This document shows positions 16,134-25,000 of a stretch of DNA of 46,328 nt, in pieces. The DNA is from JBGPIK01 sp041484845 (GTDB lineage Bacteria; Desulfobacterota; Binatia; UBA9968): positions 1-46,328 of the forward strand of contig JBGPIK010000007.1 in assembly GCA_041484845.1 (NCBI GenBank), in the 5' to 3' direction. The first letter of the stretch is position 1. Each line of letters begins with the position of its first letter. The translations under genes were made by a program, and so were the position numbers. The notes under the pieces are model-generated. The model saw nothing but the letters and a program-made list of their open reading frames with translations. It was not told the origin of the DNA and made no database searches.

Positions 16134-18065
16134 CTATTGTTCGAAGAGAATTTGTCCGGCCAAACGAGTGTCGTACCCGCCAAGCGCGGCGACTTCCTCT
16201 TTGAATCCTTGCGAGCGCATGATTTCTAGCAACCGCGCTCCGCGCGCGGACTCGAAGAAACTACGCGACAACAGCAGGTCATACTGTTCGCTAGCCACAG
16301 GAATGAATTCGAGACCCAGCGCCTGTGCTGCCGCGTGCACGCCCAATCCTGCATCGGCTAAACCGCTCGCCACGGCAACGGCAACCGCCATGTGCGTGAA
16401 CTCCTCGCGCTCGTACCCTGAAATAGACGCTGCATCGATGCCCAACCGGCTCAGCTCATAGTCCAACAATACGCGCGTACCGGATCCAGCTTGACGATTG
16501 ACAAAGCGCACCCCGACCGCGGCCAGATCCGCGAGCGCTTTGATAGATTTTGGATTGCCGACCGCGACGAGAATGCCTTGCTCGCGCCGGGCGAGATGAA
16601 CCAGCACGACGGGAACGCCGGGAATCGTTTTTTTAATGGCGGGAATATTGTAAACACCCGTTTCCGGATCGAGCAGATGGGTGCCTGAAATATGAGTTTC
16701 ACCACGCTGCAAGGCCAGCAACCCCCCCAGGCTGCCAACGTTTGTCGCCGCAATCTTAAGCTCGGGATGACGCAATTTCAGCTGGTCCTCAAGTACGGCG
16801 ATGGCGAGATCATGGCTGCCGGTACAAAGAATTGTGTTCTCGACATCCTCCGGCGGCCGCAGTAATTCCACCTCAACTTCATCGCCGGCATTCAGTCCTT
16901 CGAGTCGGCTGGGTATGCGCAATAAACCGTCCGCATGCACCATCGTCGTAATAACGCCAGCGCCGCGCGCGAGCGGCACCGCGACCAGTTTGTCGCCGAC
17001 GCGGCCAACGGTGACTCGAAGAAATTCTTCGAGGCCTAAGTGCGACGCAATCTTTCTCGGCACGATTGCCCGTACCGTCGGATAGCCGCGCGCCGCGCAG
17101 CCGAGGAGCTTTTCCAGCGCAGGTCGTAAAATTTCCCGCGCAATGACGATGGCCGATACGGGATAACCGGGAAACCCGATCACGGGCTTATGGGCCACGA
17201 CGCCAAGCACGGCGGGCTTACCCGGCATGACATCAATGCCGTGGGCCAGCAGTTGGCCGGCGCGTTCCACGGTATCGGCCGTGAGGTCATGCTCGCCGGC
17301 CGAAGAGCCGGCGATGAGGGTAGCGATATCGCATTCTTCCGCTGCGCGTTCTAGCGCCTGTCGCAGCAGGGCGGCATCATCTCGAACCTTGGGAAATATG
17401 ACCGGTACTCCTCCCCACTCGCACACAAAAGCGGCTATCACGGCAGAATTGAATTCGATCACCGATCCGGCCTGGACTTCATCGCCCGGTTGAATCAACT
17501 CGTCGCCGGTCGGGATAATGCCGATTTTCGGACGAGCCTTGACACGCACCGATGTGTGTCCGGCGGCCAGGAGGGCGCCCAAGTCATAGGGGCGCAGCCG
17601 ATGGCAACGCGGTAACAGCAACTCGGTGGCAACTACGTCCTCGCCGACCAAGCGCACGTGATTCCAGGGTGGCACCGATTCGAAAATCTCGACGGTATCG
17701 GCATCCAATTGGCGAACTTTTTCAATCATGATGACCGCGTTCGCCCACGATGGCAGCGCGTTGCCGGTATCGACGTAGGCAAACGCGCTCGGCCTCGGCC
17801 CATCCCCGGTAACGCGCGCGAGTTTTTTTCCAATAAATTCCGTAGCGCCAAACGTGTCTTCGGCGCGCACACAAATACCATCCATCGCAACGGCGTGATA
17901 GTGAGGCGATGAAAGCTTGGCAAATACCGGCTCCGCCGTAATGCGATCGAGGCCGTCTTCGACAGGAATCGTTTCGCCGGCGAGCTTTGACGCGTCGATA
18001 TGTCCCAAGAAAAGCTCTCTGGCATCAAGTAGCGGAGTCTTCTTTAGATATCGCTTGCGCGCCAT
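16134..18065 (-). CDS. MoeA-type molybdopterin molybdenumtransferase fused to a substrate-binding (PBP) domain
   Basis: 643 residues. Residues 1 to about 405 are a MoeA: VAMDGICVRAEDTFGA, RPKIGIIPTGDELIQPGD, the GSSAGEHD loop, MPGKPAVLG and GFPGYPVSA. A PBP-like domain follows (about 415-640: CTGSHDLAIAVLEDQL, NVGSLGGLLALQRGETH, RFVNRQAGSGTRVLLD), as in ModE/LysR-associated molybdate or molybdopterin-binding modules. MoeA inserts Mo (or W) into adenylylated molybdopterin. The fused domain may sense or bind oxyanion or cofactor; that is inference from the family. It follows the second MoeA gene by 19 bases. Confidence 0.93.
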   Translation of the reverse strand: MARKRYLKKTPLLDARELFLGHIDASKLAGETIPVEDGLDRITAEPVFAKLSSPHYHAVAMDGICVRAEDTFGATEFIGKKLARVTGDGPRPSAFAYVDTGNALPSWANAVIMIEKVRQLDADTVEIFESVPPWNHVRLVGEDVVATELLLPRCHRLRPYDLGALLAAGHTSVRVKARPKIGIIPTGDELIQPGDEVQAGSVIEFNSAVIAAFVCEWGGVPVIFPKVRDDAALLRQALERAAEECDIATLIAGSSAGEHDLTADTVERAGQLLAHGIDVMPGKPAVLGVVAHKPVIGFPGYPVSAIVIAREILRPALEKLLGCAARGYPTVRAIVPRKIASHLGLEEFLRVTVGRVGDKLVAVPLARGAGVITTMVHADGLLRIPSRLEGLNAGDEVEVELLRPPEDVENTILCTGSHDLAIAVLEDQLKLRHPELKIAATNVGSLGGLLALQRGETHISGTHLLDPETGVYNIPAIKKTIPGVPVVLVHLARREQGILVAVGNPKSIKALADLAAVGVRFVNRQAGSGTRVLLDYELSRLGIDAASISGYEREEFTHMAVAVAVASGLADAGLGVHAAAQALGLEFIPVASEQYDLLLSRSFFESARGARLLEIMRSQGFKEEVAALGGYDTRLAGQILFEQ

Positions 18066-18084
18066 AAGGTCTCGCCGTTTCGAG

Positions 18085-19323
18085 CTAGAACAGAATCACT
18101 TCAACTTCTTCACCCGCTTCCAATCCGTCTTGATTTAGATCGATCCGCACCATGCCATCGGCTTTGACCAAAGTAAAAATGGCGCCGGATTTGTTCGGTA
18201 GAGGGATTGCCACGCAGGATCCGCCCTGGGTCTCGATCATAACGCGAACATAATCCTCGCGTCCTATTTGTGAAGCGATGTTGGTTTTTAATACGGCTCG
18301 GACACTTTTCTGAAATTTGCCCAGTGCTAGGCGCGCTTCGCCTCCCAACCGGCGAATCAGCGGTCCGGCAAACAGGTCGAAGATGACCAATGCCGAAACC
18401 GGATAACCGGGAAGGCCCATAATGGGTTTGCCATACGCGGTGGCAAAAAGGGTCGGCTTGCCGGGGCTGACCGAAATGCCGTGAAAGATGAATTCAGAAT
18501 CGGGAAAGGAAAGAATCGTTTCCAGAGCGATGTCTTTCGCTCCCATGGAACTGCCGCCGGAGAGCAGTACGAGATCTCCCCATGCTAACGCATCTCCGAT
18601 TGCGTCCCGCAGCAAACTTCTCTGATCTCTGACGACTCCCCAATCCTTTAATTCCGCGCCCGATTCCTCGATCAGACCCGCGAGCGAGTATTGGTTAATG
18701 TTGCGAACTTGGCCGGGAAGCGGATGGGTATCCGGGTCGACGATCTCGTCCCCCGTGGAAATCAAGGCCACACGTGGCCGCTTGTAGACCGGAATCGAGG
18801 AAAGACCGATGCCTGTGAGCGCGCCGAGGTCATGCGCCCGCAAACGCCGTCCCTTGTCAAAGACGAAATCGCCCTTCTTGATATCGTCACCGATCTGAAT
18901 GACATTCTGCCCTGGCGAAACGCCACGGTGTATCTCCACGAATCCACCAGCCGTTTCGTCGCAATGTTCAACCATCACTACCGCGTCACTTTCGGGCGGC
19001 ATCATCCCGCCGGTCGAGATCCGGAACGCTTCTCCCGTTGCCAGAGATTGAGTTGCTTCCTTGCCCATTTCCACAACGCCGGCAAGTTTCAAATAGGCGG
19101 GCAGGCTCTGACTCGCGCCAAAGGTATCTTTGGCTTTAACCGCATACCCATCCATGGCGGCACGGTGAAAGTGCGGCAAATCGACCGCGGAATAGAGATC
19201 CTCGGCCAATACGCGGCCGCGTGCGCTTGCCGTTTGTATCCGCTCTGTCTGCACCGGGGCGACCTGAAGGAGGCGTTGCAAGGCTTCCTGCGGTGCTAAG
19301 ACTTGGAAAAATCTTTGCGCCAT
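18085..19323 (-). CDS. moeA: MoeA-type molybdopterin molybdenumtransferase
   Basis: About 412 residues with all MoeA domains: RAAMDGYAVKAKDTFGA, STGGMMPPESDAVVMVEH, RPRVALISTGDEIVDPD, LSGGSSMGAKD, SPGKPTLFA and GLPGYPVSALV. The ATG at 19323 was chosen because it aligns with the start of the neighbouring paralogue; an upstream TTG at 19362 is possible. The enzyme completes molybdenum cofactor in the cytoplasm. It is upstream of, and likely cotranscribed with, the MoeA-PBP fusion. Pairs of divergent MoeA proteins are known in organisms that separate Mo and W cofactors, but that role is only inferred here. Confidence 0.93.
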   Translation of the reverse strand: MAQRFFQVLAPQEALQRLLQVAPVQTERIQTASARGRVLAEDLYSAVDLPHFHRAAMDGYAVKAKDTFGASQSLPAYLKLAGVVEMGKEATQSLATGEAFRISTGGMMPPESDAVVMVEHCDETAGGFVEIHRGVSPGQNVIQIGDDIKKGDFVFDKGRRLRAHDLGALTGIGLSSIPVYKRPRVALISTGDEIVDPDTHPLPGQVRNINQYSLAGLIEESGAELKDWGVVRDQRSLLRDAIGDALAWGDLVLLSGGSSMGAKDIALETILSFPDSEFIFHGISVSPGKPTLFATAYGKPIMGLPGYPVSALVIFDLFAGPLIRRLGGEARLALGKFQKSVRAVLKTNIASQIGREDYVRVMIETQGGSCVAIPLPNKSGAIFTLVKADGMVRIDLNQDGLEAGEEVEVILF

Positions 19324-19457
19324 CCCGTGAAAATCATAAACAGAAGAACGCAGAGGAAGCAACCTGAAGTTTTGGTTGTTGCGCTAATCCAATGGACACG
19401 CTAAAAAACGGAGGCAGACAAACACGCCAGCCAATTTCATTACCAAGGAGCCGCCCG

Positions 19458-19892
19458 ATGAAGTTACAAAAGGTTTACCATATGGGCATTCCCGTCGATG
19501 ACTTGGACCGCGCCCGAGATTTCTATACACACATACTCGGCATGGAATATCTGGGTCGCCTCGGCGGCAATGCCGACAATCCTGACGCGCTACCGATCCA
19601 CGGTAAAGTTCAGAAATTGGACCGCTTGCGCTGCGGCAATGACGATATCGTTCTTTTCGAACGGCCGCGACCGCTCCATCGCGACGCGCTGGATCAAGAC
19701 GGCATCGCGCACCAGGCTTTCGACCTGTCATGGGAAGATTACGATGAGGCGCTCAAAACGGCGCAGGCGTTGGGCCGCTTTCACCGCAGCGTTGAGCGGA
19801 GCAGCGGCAAGACGATTTATATGTACGATTCGGAAGGCAATTATCTTGAACTGCACTTTCCCGCTCCGGGATTTAAGCGGCCTCGGGAATAG
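19458..19892 (+). CDS. VOC (glyoxalase/extradiol dioxygenase-fold) family protein
   Basis: 144 residues with two beta-alpha-beta-beta-beta modules of the vicinal oxygen chelate fold: VYHMGIPVDDLDRARDFY at the start, a central His in IAHQAFDLSWEDYDEA and the metal-ligand Glu in GNYLELHF. The ATG at 19458 has AAGGAG eight bases upstream. Metal-dependent isomerase, dioxygenase or resistance activity is possible; the substrate is unknown. The next gene starts eight bases downstream, so it is translated with the binding-protein cluster. Confidence 0.85.
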   Translation: MKLQKVYHMGIPVDDLDRARDFYTHILGMEYLGRLGGNADNPDALPIHGKVQKLDRLRCGNDDIVLFERPRPLHRDALDQDGIAHQAFDLSWEDYDEALKTAQALGRFHRSVERSSGKTIYMYDSEGNYLELHFPAPGFKRPRE

Positions 19893-19900
19893 AGGGATTT

Positions 19901-20848
19901 GTGAGGGAACCGATTAGGCTTGCCATCGCCGCAACCTCGAAACGAGTCGACATCGCCAGTGTTGTCGCGCTCTCTTTCTTCCATAACGCGGCGCTGCCGC
20001 GCCGCTCACAGTTGGACGTCGCCATGGGCTGGCGCGACTCTCCACTCGGCGGTACCGGACCCGCCCTCTTGGTCGACCAAAAGAAATATGATTTTGCCTT
20101 TGGTAACCCTGTGGGCTTGACCCGCATGGCTTATCTGGGCTGCGGCTTTTATAAAAAGAAAATTCCGCTGCGCGCGATTGGCGTCTTTCCCACCTGGGAC
20201 CGGCTGATCTTCGCCGTGCACAAGCGCACCGGCATTGAGTCAATCGAAGATATTAAGAAGCGCAAATATCCGCTGCGCATCTCCACTCGGCGAAAGGGCA
20301 AGCTGCAAACAACGCTCTACGTCATCGAAGAAGTGCTCATGGCCTATGGCATCGGCCTTGCCGACATCGAGAAATGGGGAGGCAAAATCATGGAGGCCGC
20401 AGCCCCGAGCAGCGCCGACCGCCTGAACCATATTCGCTCCGGCGACGCCGATGCCGTTTTTGACGAAGGCGTCAAAAGCTGGGGGCCCACGGCGCTCGCC
20501 TCCGGGATGCGTTTTTTATCTGTCGCTGACACCGCTTTGCGCCGTTTAGAAAAGATTGGCTTTCCCAGGGCGCCCGTTACAACAAAGCATTATGCGCAAA
20601 TGGACCATGCCATTGAGACGGTGGACTTTAGCGGCTGGACCTTTTTCTGTCGTGCAGACCTCCCGCCGGCGCTCGCCTACGCCATGGCCAAAGCCGTCGA
20701 CCTTTGTCATGGAAAAATTCCGGTGGACCATTTCGACCAACGGCCCATGACCATGCGCGAATTTTGCCGGGGCGGCGAAGCCGGGCAACTGAACATTCCG
20801 CTCCACCCCGGCGCCAGAAAATATTTCCGCGAAAAGGGATATCTCTAG
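19901..20848 (+). CDS. TAXI/NMT1-like solute-binding protein lacking a signal peptide
   Basis: 315 residues. GIESIEDIKKRKYPLRIS followed by a mixed alpha/beta pattern and a C-terminal YAMAKAVDLCHGKI segment fits periplasmic-binding-protein type 2 domains of the TAXI/NMT1 group. There is no signal peptide or lipobox, which is odd for a transport receptor and would fit a cytoplasmic enzyme or sensor of the same fold. It starts at GTG (GAGGG upstream) eight bases after the VOC gene. No permease or ATPase is near. Confidence 0.75.
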   Translation: MREPIRLAIAATSKRVDIASVVALSFFHNAALPRRSQLDVAMGWRDSPLGGTGPALLVDQKKYDFAFGNPVGLTRMAYLGCGFYKKKIPLRAIGVFPTWDRLIFAVHKRTGIESIEDIKKRKYPLRISTRRKGKLQTTLYVIEEVLMAYGIGLADIEKWGGKIMEAAAPSSADRLNHIRSGDADAVFDEGVKSWGPTALASGMRFLSVADTALRRLEKIGFPRAPVTTKHYAQMDHAIETVDFSGWTFFCRADLPPALAYAMAKAVDLCHGKIPVDHFDQRPMTMREFCRGGEAGQLNIPLHPGARKYFREKGYL

Positions 20849-20979
20849 CAGGTTGCTGAAGAAGATTAGGAATGCTTCGAGTGCCTCAGCATGAACGGAA
20901 AAACATCAAGGATGTCAAATCTCCTCCGTTCGTCCTGAGCCCCGTCGAAGGACTCCGAGAACGATTTTCAGCAACCTGC
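20848..20979. repeat. Intergenic palindromic repeat
   Basis: The 13-base ends GCAGGTTGCTGAA (20848-20860) and TTCAGCAACCTGC (20967-20979) are perfect inverted repeats. Inside, CTTCGAGTGCCTCAGCATGA pairs imperfectly with a CCTGAGCCCCGTCGAAG stretch on the other arm, so the whole 132 bases can fold as one long hairpin. Such palindromes are common dispersed intergenic repeats in proteobacteria. This one begins on the last base of the preceding stop codon and could serve as its terminator. Confidence 0.65.
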
Positions 20980-21032
20980 CAGGCTTAGCTACGCACTTTT
21001 CTGCTTCGCGTGCGCGCGTTTGAGGAGAAATG

Positions 21033-22043
21033 ATGACCATCGCTTTGCGCAATCGTGTTCGTCGGCCAAAAAAGCTCTTAATGCTGTTCGCCTTTGCTTG
21101 GGCCGTGGTGAGTCTGGAGCCCCGTTTCCTTAACGCCGAGTCTCTTCGCGTCGCCCTTTCCACTAAGGACTTCGGTTACCTGCCGCTCTTTGTCGGCATG
21201 CGCAGCGGCATGTTTGCCCAGGAAGGTCTAGAAATCCAATGGATCCAGGTGAGCACGAACGTGGTGGTCACCGCATTGCTGTCCGGAGAAATCGACGTTG
21301 CCGGGATCGCCGGCTCGTCCATGCGCGCGGCTGCCCGGGGCGCTCCGCTGAAGGCCACCTTCTTTCCCTATTCCAAATCGCTCTTCGTTTTAATGGGGAC
21401 GCCTGAGATCAAACGGGTTCAAGATCTTAGAGGGAAAGTCATCGGCACGACCGCGCCGGGAGCGACCACTGAGATCGCCGCCGCTATGGTGCTGGAGCGT
21501 TACGGTTTAGATCCTAAGAAGGACGTATCGTTCCGCGTCGTTGGCGGCGCCGACACTTCGATCGCCGCGATGAAAAGCGGTTTGGTGCACGCCAGGGCGT
21601 TCAATCCTGACGCGGCTTTCCTGCTCAAGAAGCAAGGCTTTACGGAGCTTGCGGTGCTGGCGGATTACGGTGCTTGGCCATGGGCGGGTTACTCGACCTC
21701 GGATGCTCAGCTGGCTAATCGGCGCGATAAACTCAAGCGCTGGACGCGGGTGATGCTCAAGAGCCTGCAGCTTATGCTCAATCGCGGAGCAGAAACTTAT
21801 AAGATCGCCCAGGCGGAATTCGGCCATCCACGCGATGTCACCGAAGCCGCGGGCAACGTTTGCATTAAAGCCATTGATCCCGACAATCCCGGAGGCGCAA
21901 GCGACGAATCGCTGCGCAAAAATATCGACCTGACCATCACCCTTCCACTCAAGCTCGGCGCCACCCCGCCACTTTCCAAATTAGTCGACTTTTCCCTCCT
22001 GCAGGAGGTTCAAAGGGAGCTTGGCATCGGCGCAGGGAAATGA
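21033..22043 (+). CDS. NMT1/THI5-like ABC transporter substrate-binding protein
   Basis: About 336 residues. An N-terminal basic stretch and hydrophobic core (LMLFAFAWAVVSLEP) ending near NAES give a Sec signal peptide. The mature protein follows the NMT1/SsuA pattern: KDFGYLPLFVGMRSGMFAQE, LSGEIDVAGIAGSSMRAA, VQDLRGKVIGTTAPGATTE and MVLERYGLDP. It would bind a small organic ligand (sulfonate-, nitrate- or pyrimidine-like) in the periplasm. Two adjacent ATGs occur at 21030 and 21033; the second is better spaced from GAGGAG. No cognate permease is in the window. Confidence 0.88.
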   Translation: MTIALRNRVRRPKKLLMLFAFAWAVVSLEPRFLNAESLRVALSTKDFGYLPLFVGMRSGMFAQEGLEIQWIQVSTNVVVTALLSGEIDVAGIAGSSMRAAARGAPLKATFFPYSKSLFVLMGTPEIKRVQDLRGKVIGTTAPGATTEIAAAMVLERYGLDPKKDVSFRVVGGADTSIAAMKSGLVHARAFNPDAAFLLKKQGFTELAVLADYGAWPWAGYSTSDAQLANRRDKLKRWTRVMLKSLQLMLNRGAETYKIAQAEFGHPRDVTEAAGNVCIKAIDPDNPGGASDESLRKNIDLTITLPLKLGATPPLSKLVDFSLLQEVQRELGIGAGK

Positions 22044-22170
22044 TGTGTAGCGACTGCATGCTGCCAGGCCGGCGGCCTCAGAAGGTGGCATGGGATGTTG
22101 CCGTTTTCTTAGCGTCTTGAGTTCGCAATTGAATTTCAAATTTCCGCTTCAACCCTGAAAGGCATTGATC

Positions 22171-23154
22171 ATGGCTGGCAGCAAACCTCGCATCACCCTG
22201 GGTCTTCCCGATCATCCGCGCTGTCGCGCGATGATTGACGGTAAGCTCGGCATCGAAGGCTATGAACTCGACATTGATCCCAACTTTGTCTCCTCGGGGG
22301 AACGGCACTACAAGTTTCTCCATGGCCAGTGGGACGTCGGCGAGTGCTCGGCCGCGAGCCTTTTGCGCGCGATTGAAAGAGGACAGCCGCTTCTCGCGCT
22401 TCCCGTTTTCTTTGAACGCGGGCCGCGCCAGCGAAATATTTATCATTGCGAAGGCCGCTTGAGTCATCCGACGGAACTTAAAGGCAAGAAGTTTGGCTGC
22501 TTCCGCTACGGCGCGACCGCGGTCGTATGGGCGCGCGGCTTCCTGCTCGACGCCTACGACATCAAAACCACGGACATGCAATGGTTCGTCTCGGGGAGAG
22601 AAGTTTTCATCGAGCACGAACTCCCCGTAAAGGTTGAACGAATCGATCCGCCGCTACCCTTCGGTCACGAGAAACTTGAGCTTTCTAAAATGCTCAGTGA
22701 AGGCGCGCTGCACGGCGCGGTCGTGCCGGGCGACTCGGGATATCTGGGATTTTTCGGCGGCGGCTCAACACCGCCCATGATGGCAAAGTATCCGGGCGTG
22801 AGGCCCCTTTTTGAGAACAGCGATGAGATCATTCGTTACACCCAACAGACGGGCATTAATCCGATTATGCATGTGGTCTCGATTCGACGTGAAGTCGCGG
22901 AACGCTATCCCGACTTTACGGCCAAATTGACGCGCGCTTTTAAGGAAGCCAAAGAGGCCGCGGCGCCATACATGGATACCGAGGAAATCGCCGGCTACGA
23001 AAAGGAGCGGGAGGCGTTGGGCGAAGATCCGTATGTGTACGTTTTGGGGGAGAACGAAAAGCGCACGCTGCGCGCGCTCAACCGTTACCAGATCGAACAG
23101 GGTCTAATGAAAACAGAATTGCCGATAGAGGAGTTGTTTGTAGGGCACGTTTAG
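22171..23154 (+). CDS. PBP2-fold protein related to 4,5-dihydroxyphthalate decarboxylase
   Basis: About 327 residues without a signal peptide. TLGLPDHPRCRAMIDGKLGI, a GQWDVGECSAASLLRA segment and LPVFFERGPRQRNIYHCEG, then LKGKKFGCFRYG, follow the family annotated as 4,5-dihydroxyphthalate decarboxylase or ABC-type substrate-binding protein. The ATG at 22171 has GAAAGG eight bases upstream. A cytoplasmic decarboxylase-like enzyme or an orphan binding protein are both possible. It is the last of three PBP-fold genes read in the same direction. Confidence 0.8.
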   Translation: MAGSKPRITLGLPDHPRCRAMIDGKLGIEGYELDIDPNFVSSGERHYKFLHGQWDVGECSAASLLRAIERGQPLLALPVFFERGPRQRNIYHCEGRLSHPTELKGKKFGCFRYGATAVVWARGFLLDAYDIKTTDMQWFVSGREVFIEHELPVKVERIDPPLPFGHEKLELSKMLSEGALHGAVVPGDSGYLGFFGGGSTPPMMAKYPGVRPLFENSDEIIRYTQQTGINPIMHVVSIRREVAERYPDFTAKLTRAFKEAKEAAAPYMDTEEIAGYEKEREALGEDPYVYVLGENEKRTLRALNRYQIEQGLMKTELPIEELFVGHV

Positions 23155-23833
23155 CGCGCCGCCGAATACTTCAACGCCTATTCGGCACGCAGAGCGGCTG
23201 GGGGCGAGCCATCGTTCACGGCTTTTCCGCTTTATCGTAGCCTCGTTGAACACTAGATGGAATCATTTGATTCATTGTCTTCGCAAATTCGTAAGATGAC
23301 TATATCGAATTTGACCCCCACGGCTGAAGCGGGCCAAGAGGAAATTGTTTTTCGGTACAGGGGTAATATTATTGAATTGCCCGCGATTACCTGACTTTCT
23401 CGAAAAAAACCCGAAGCGGGGTTCTCCCGTTCGGGCTTTTGAGTGGCCAATCCAAAGTTGTCGCCGCGCTGTCGTCACAAACCACCTGTGGGTAGCAGGA
23501 CCGGATCAGTAATTTGCGCGAAATTAGGTGTGCGCCTACTACTACGCGAGGAATTGAGTGGTCAAGGGCGAAGAATAGGAAGAAATTTTACTGGGTAGTG
23601 GAGAAAATAAGCGTCGTGACGCGTGACCATGATTCGTAAACGTGGCTCTCAAGCGTGAAAGGCGTCCTTTATCGGGACAACCGCTAAATGGCATAAGGAC
23701 GACAACAGAATGGAAATAGCCAAAAGGCGGCGGTGAAACGTCAAGAGCGGAGAAAGCAGCGTAAGCTGCGAACATGTTCGTGGACGTGGGACGCGAGCGT
23801 GTGATGCGCCGCGCTAGCCATTGGCGCCAGTGA
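23155..23833. other. Gene-poor intergenic stretch
   Basis: About 680 bases without a supportable gene; short open frames on both strands have no ribosome sites or family likeness. The only clear element is the terminator hairpin at 23403-23440. Confidence 0.5.
23403..23440. terminator. Bidirectional rho-independent terminator
   Basis: CCCGAAGCGGG and CCCGTTCGGG pair with one bulged base around a short loop. On the minus strand the stem is followed by seven T, so it would end leftward transcripts from the interrupted two-gene unit; on the plus strand it is followed by CTTTT and could also stop read-through from the PBP genes. Confidence 0.72.
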
Positions 23834-24148
23834 TCAAATCGTACGGATATTCTGGGCGGTGATCAAGATATCGATCTGTTTGAGAAGCCGCTTTAGGTGC
23901 TCCTTAAAATCCCTGAAGAACTTTTCGGTCTTTCGGTCGCCGCCGGCAATGATTTCGATTTCAATGATATCGTCGATGAAATCCACCCCGCCATATTTCC
24001 AACGTCCTTGCTATGGTGCAGATTGAGAACTAACCGTGAGCGCGCCAAAAACCGCGATCAACTCCTCGCGAATTTGTTTGATCTTTTCGGCTTCGATCTC
24101 CCGGCCATCGTTATATTTCAACGGCAGGTAAATCTCGTACTTTTTCAT
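23834..24148 (-). pseudogene. Uncharacterised protein gene interrupted by an in-frame amber codon
   Basis: From ATG 24148 the frame reads MKKYEIYLPLKYNDGREIEA and on to codon 45, then TAG at 24011-24013. It continues without any further stop, beginning QGRWKYGGVDFIDDIIEIEI, to TGA at 23834-23836. Without the amber codon it would encode about 104 residues, an even alpha/beta pattern that looks like a small conserved hypothetical. I do not know its function. The ATG overlaps the TGA of the upstream gene (ATGA), so the pair was translationally coupled. A recent nonsense mutation (for example TAC to TAG) is the simplest reading; stop-codon recoding is possible but unsupported. Confidence 0.7.
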
Positions 24149-24348
24149 GCCGCGAGAGAAGATTTTGGCAGAGGTACGCTCTTGGCGGGCAATTTCTTAA
24201 AAGGAATCCTCTTCCGCTTAAGAAGTTTGATATGCTCCGGTATGACTCCATAAATATTGTCGGCGAGACAACTGACAGCCGACCCGCTCTTTGCCAACAG
24301 GAGGAAGCCCTTGGCATCGTGTTTTTCTGGGATTTGGATATAAATCAT
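24145..24348 (-). CDS. Small uncharacterised protein, first gene of a coupled pair
   Basis: 67 residues starting MIYIQIPEKHDAKGFLLLAK. No family is recognised. It has an alpha/beta N-terminus and a basic C-terminal half (KLLKRKRIPFKKLPAKSVP) and lacks signal or membrane segments. It is supported by a near-perfect promoter placed directly upstream, by ATGA overlap with the next gene and by a downstream terminator. There is almost no room for a Shine-Dalgarno: the -10 box lies seven bases before the ATG. A small regulatory or toxin/antitoxin-like pair would fit the layout, but nothing in the sequence shows it. Confidence 0.65.
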   Translation of the reverse strand: MIYIQIPEKHDAKGFLLLAKSGSAVSCLADNIYGVIPEHIKLLKRKRIPFKKLPAKSVPLPKSSLAA

Positions 24349-24355
24349 GACACTT

Positions 24356-24384
24356 AAGATAGGGACTCTGAATCACCGTGTCAA
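24356..24384 (-). promoter_or_regulatory. Near-consensus sigma-70 promoter giving a near-leaderless transcript
   Basis: On the minus strand TTGACA (24379-24384) and TATCTT (24356-24361) are separated by 17 bases. The start of transcription would fall at or within a base or two of the ATG at 24348. Confidence 0.72.
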
Positions 24385-25000
24385 GAAAACCCGTCTACGC
24401 AAACTCACGGAAGGCTGGGTGTCAGGCGCAATATCTGCCATTCGGCGCGAATCGCCGTCGGCCTTGGCCTATTTCCACAAATCGTAAACCGGGGTTCCTG
24501 TCGGAATTGTCACTCTAGACATTGTTTTTGCTTTCGCGAGTCATTTCCTCGTTCGCGACCAGATCACTGTGTTCTTTACGTCCAAGTTAATCGCCAAATC
24601 GTTAGCTCTTTTTTGGTTGCCCCTGTAAAAAAACCCCGCCGGGGGAGTACTGGGGGATGATCAAGCCTTTACCTTTGACATTAACTCGTCTACCAACTTT
24701 CTTTTCCATCACCCGCCTTCAATGGAAAAAGGGGTTGGGAGTCTTTTCATAGCCCTATATTGCCTTTGGCCAGCAAAATCCATTTCGAATACCCCTAAAC
24801 AATCCCTCTACCGTTGTGGCCGCGCCCAAGAGAATGAATAGCGTCGCATCTTCACTTGTGACATTCGTCACCGCGAAACACCGTCGCGCTCACTGCACCG
24901 CTTACGTCGAGCTGGATTCGCGTTGACGACACCCACGAAACCTTTTCACTTGCGAGCATGCGGCGGGCAGGGCTGTCAATGTGATGCGGTTATTACGTTT
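24385..25000. other. Intergenic stretch downstream of tatD, no gene seen
   Basis: About 615 bases with only short open frames. Near 24630-24645 a small C4/G4 hairpin followed on the minus strand by seven T could be a weak terminator for the tatD operon. A 35-codon leftward frame beginning MEKKVGRRVNVKG (near 24710) is open but has no recognisable relative. Nothing else stands out. Confidence 0.4.

Noticed and set aside
23542..23775. Leftward 77-codon open frame in the gene-poor stretch
   Set aside because: No ribosome site, no family likeness, low-quality composition.
23834..24148. Pyrrolysine or other programmed amber recoding
   Set aside because: No suppressor tRNA, PylS or methylamine gene is in the window; a nonsense mutation or read error is simpler.
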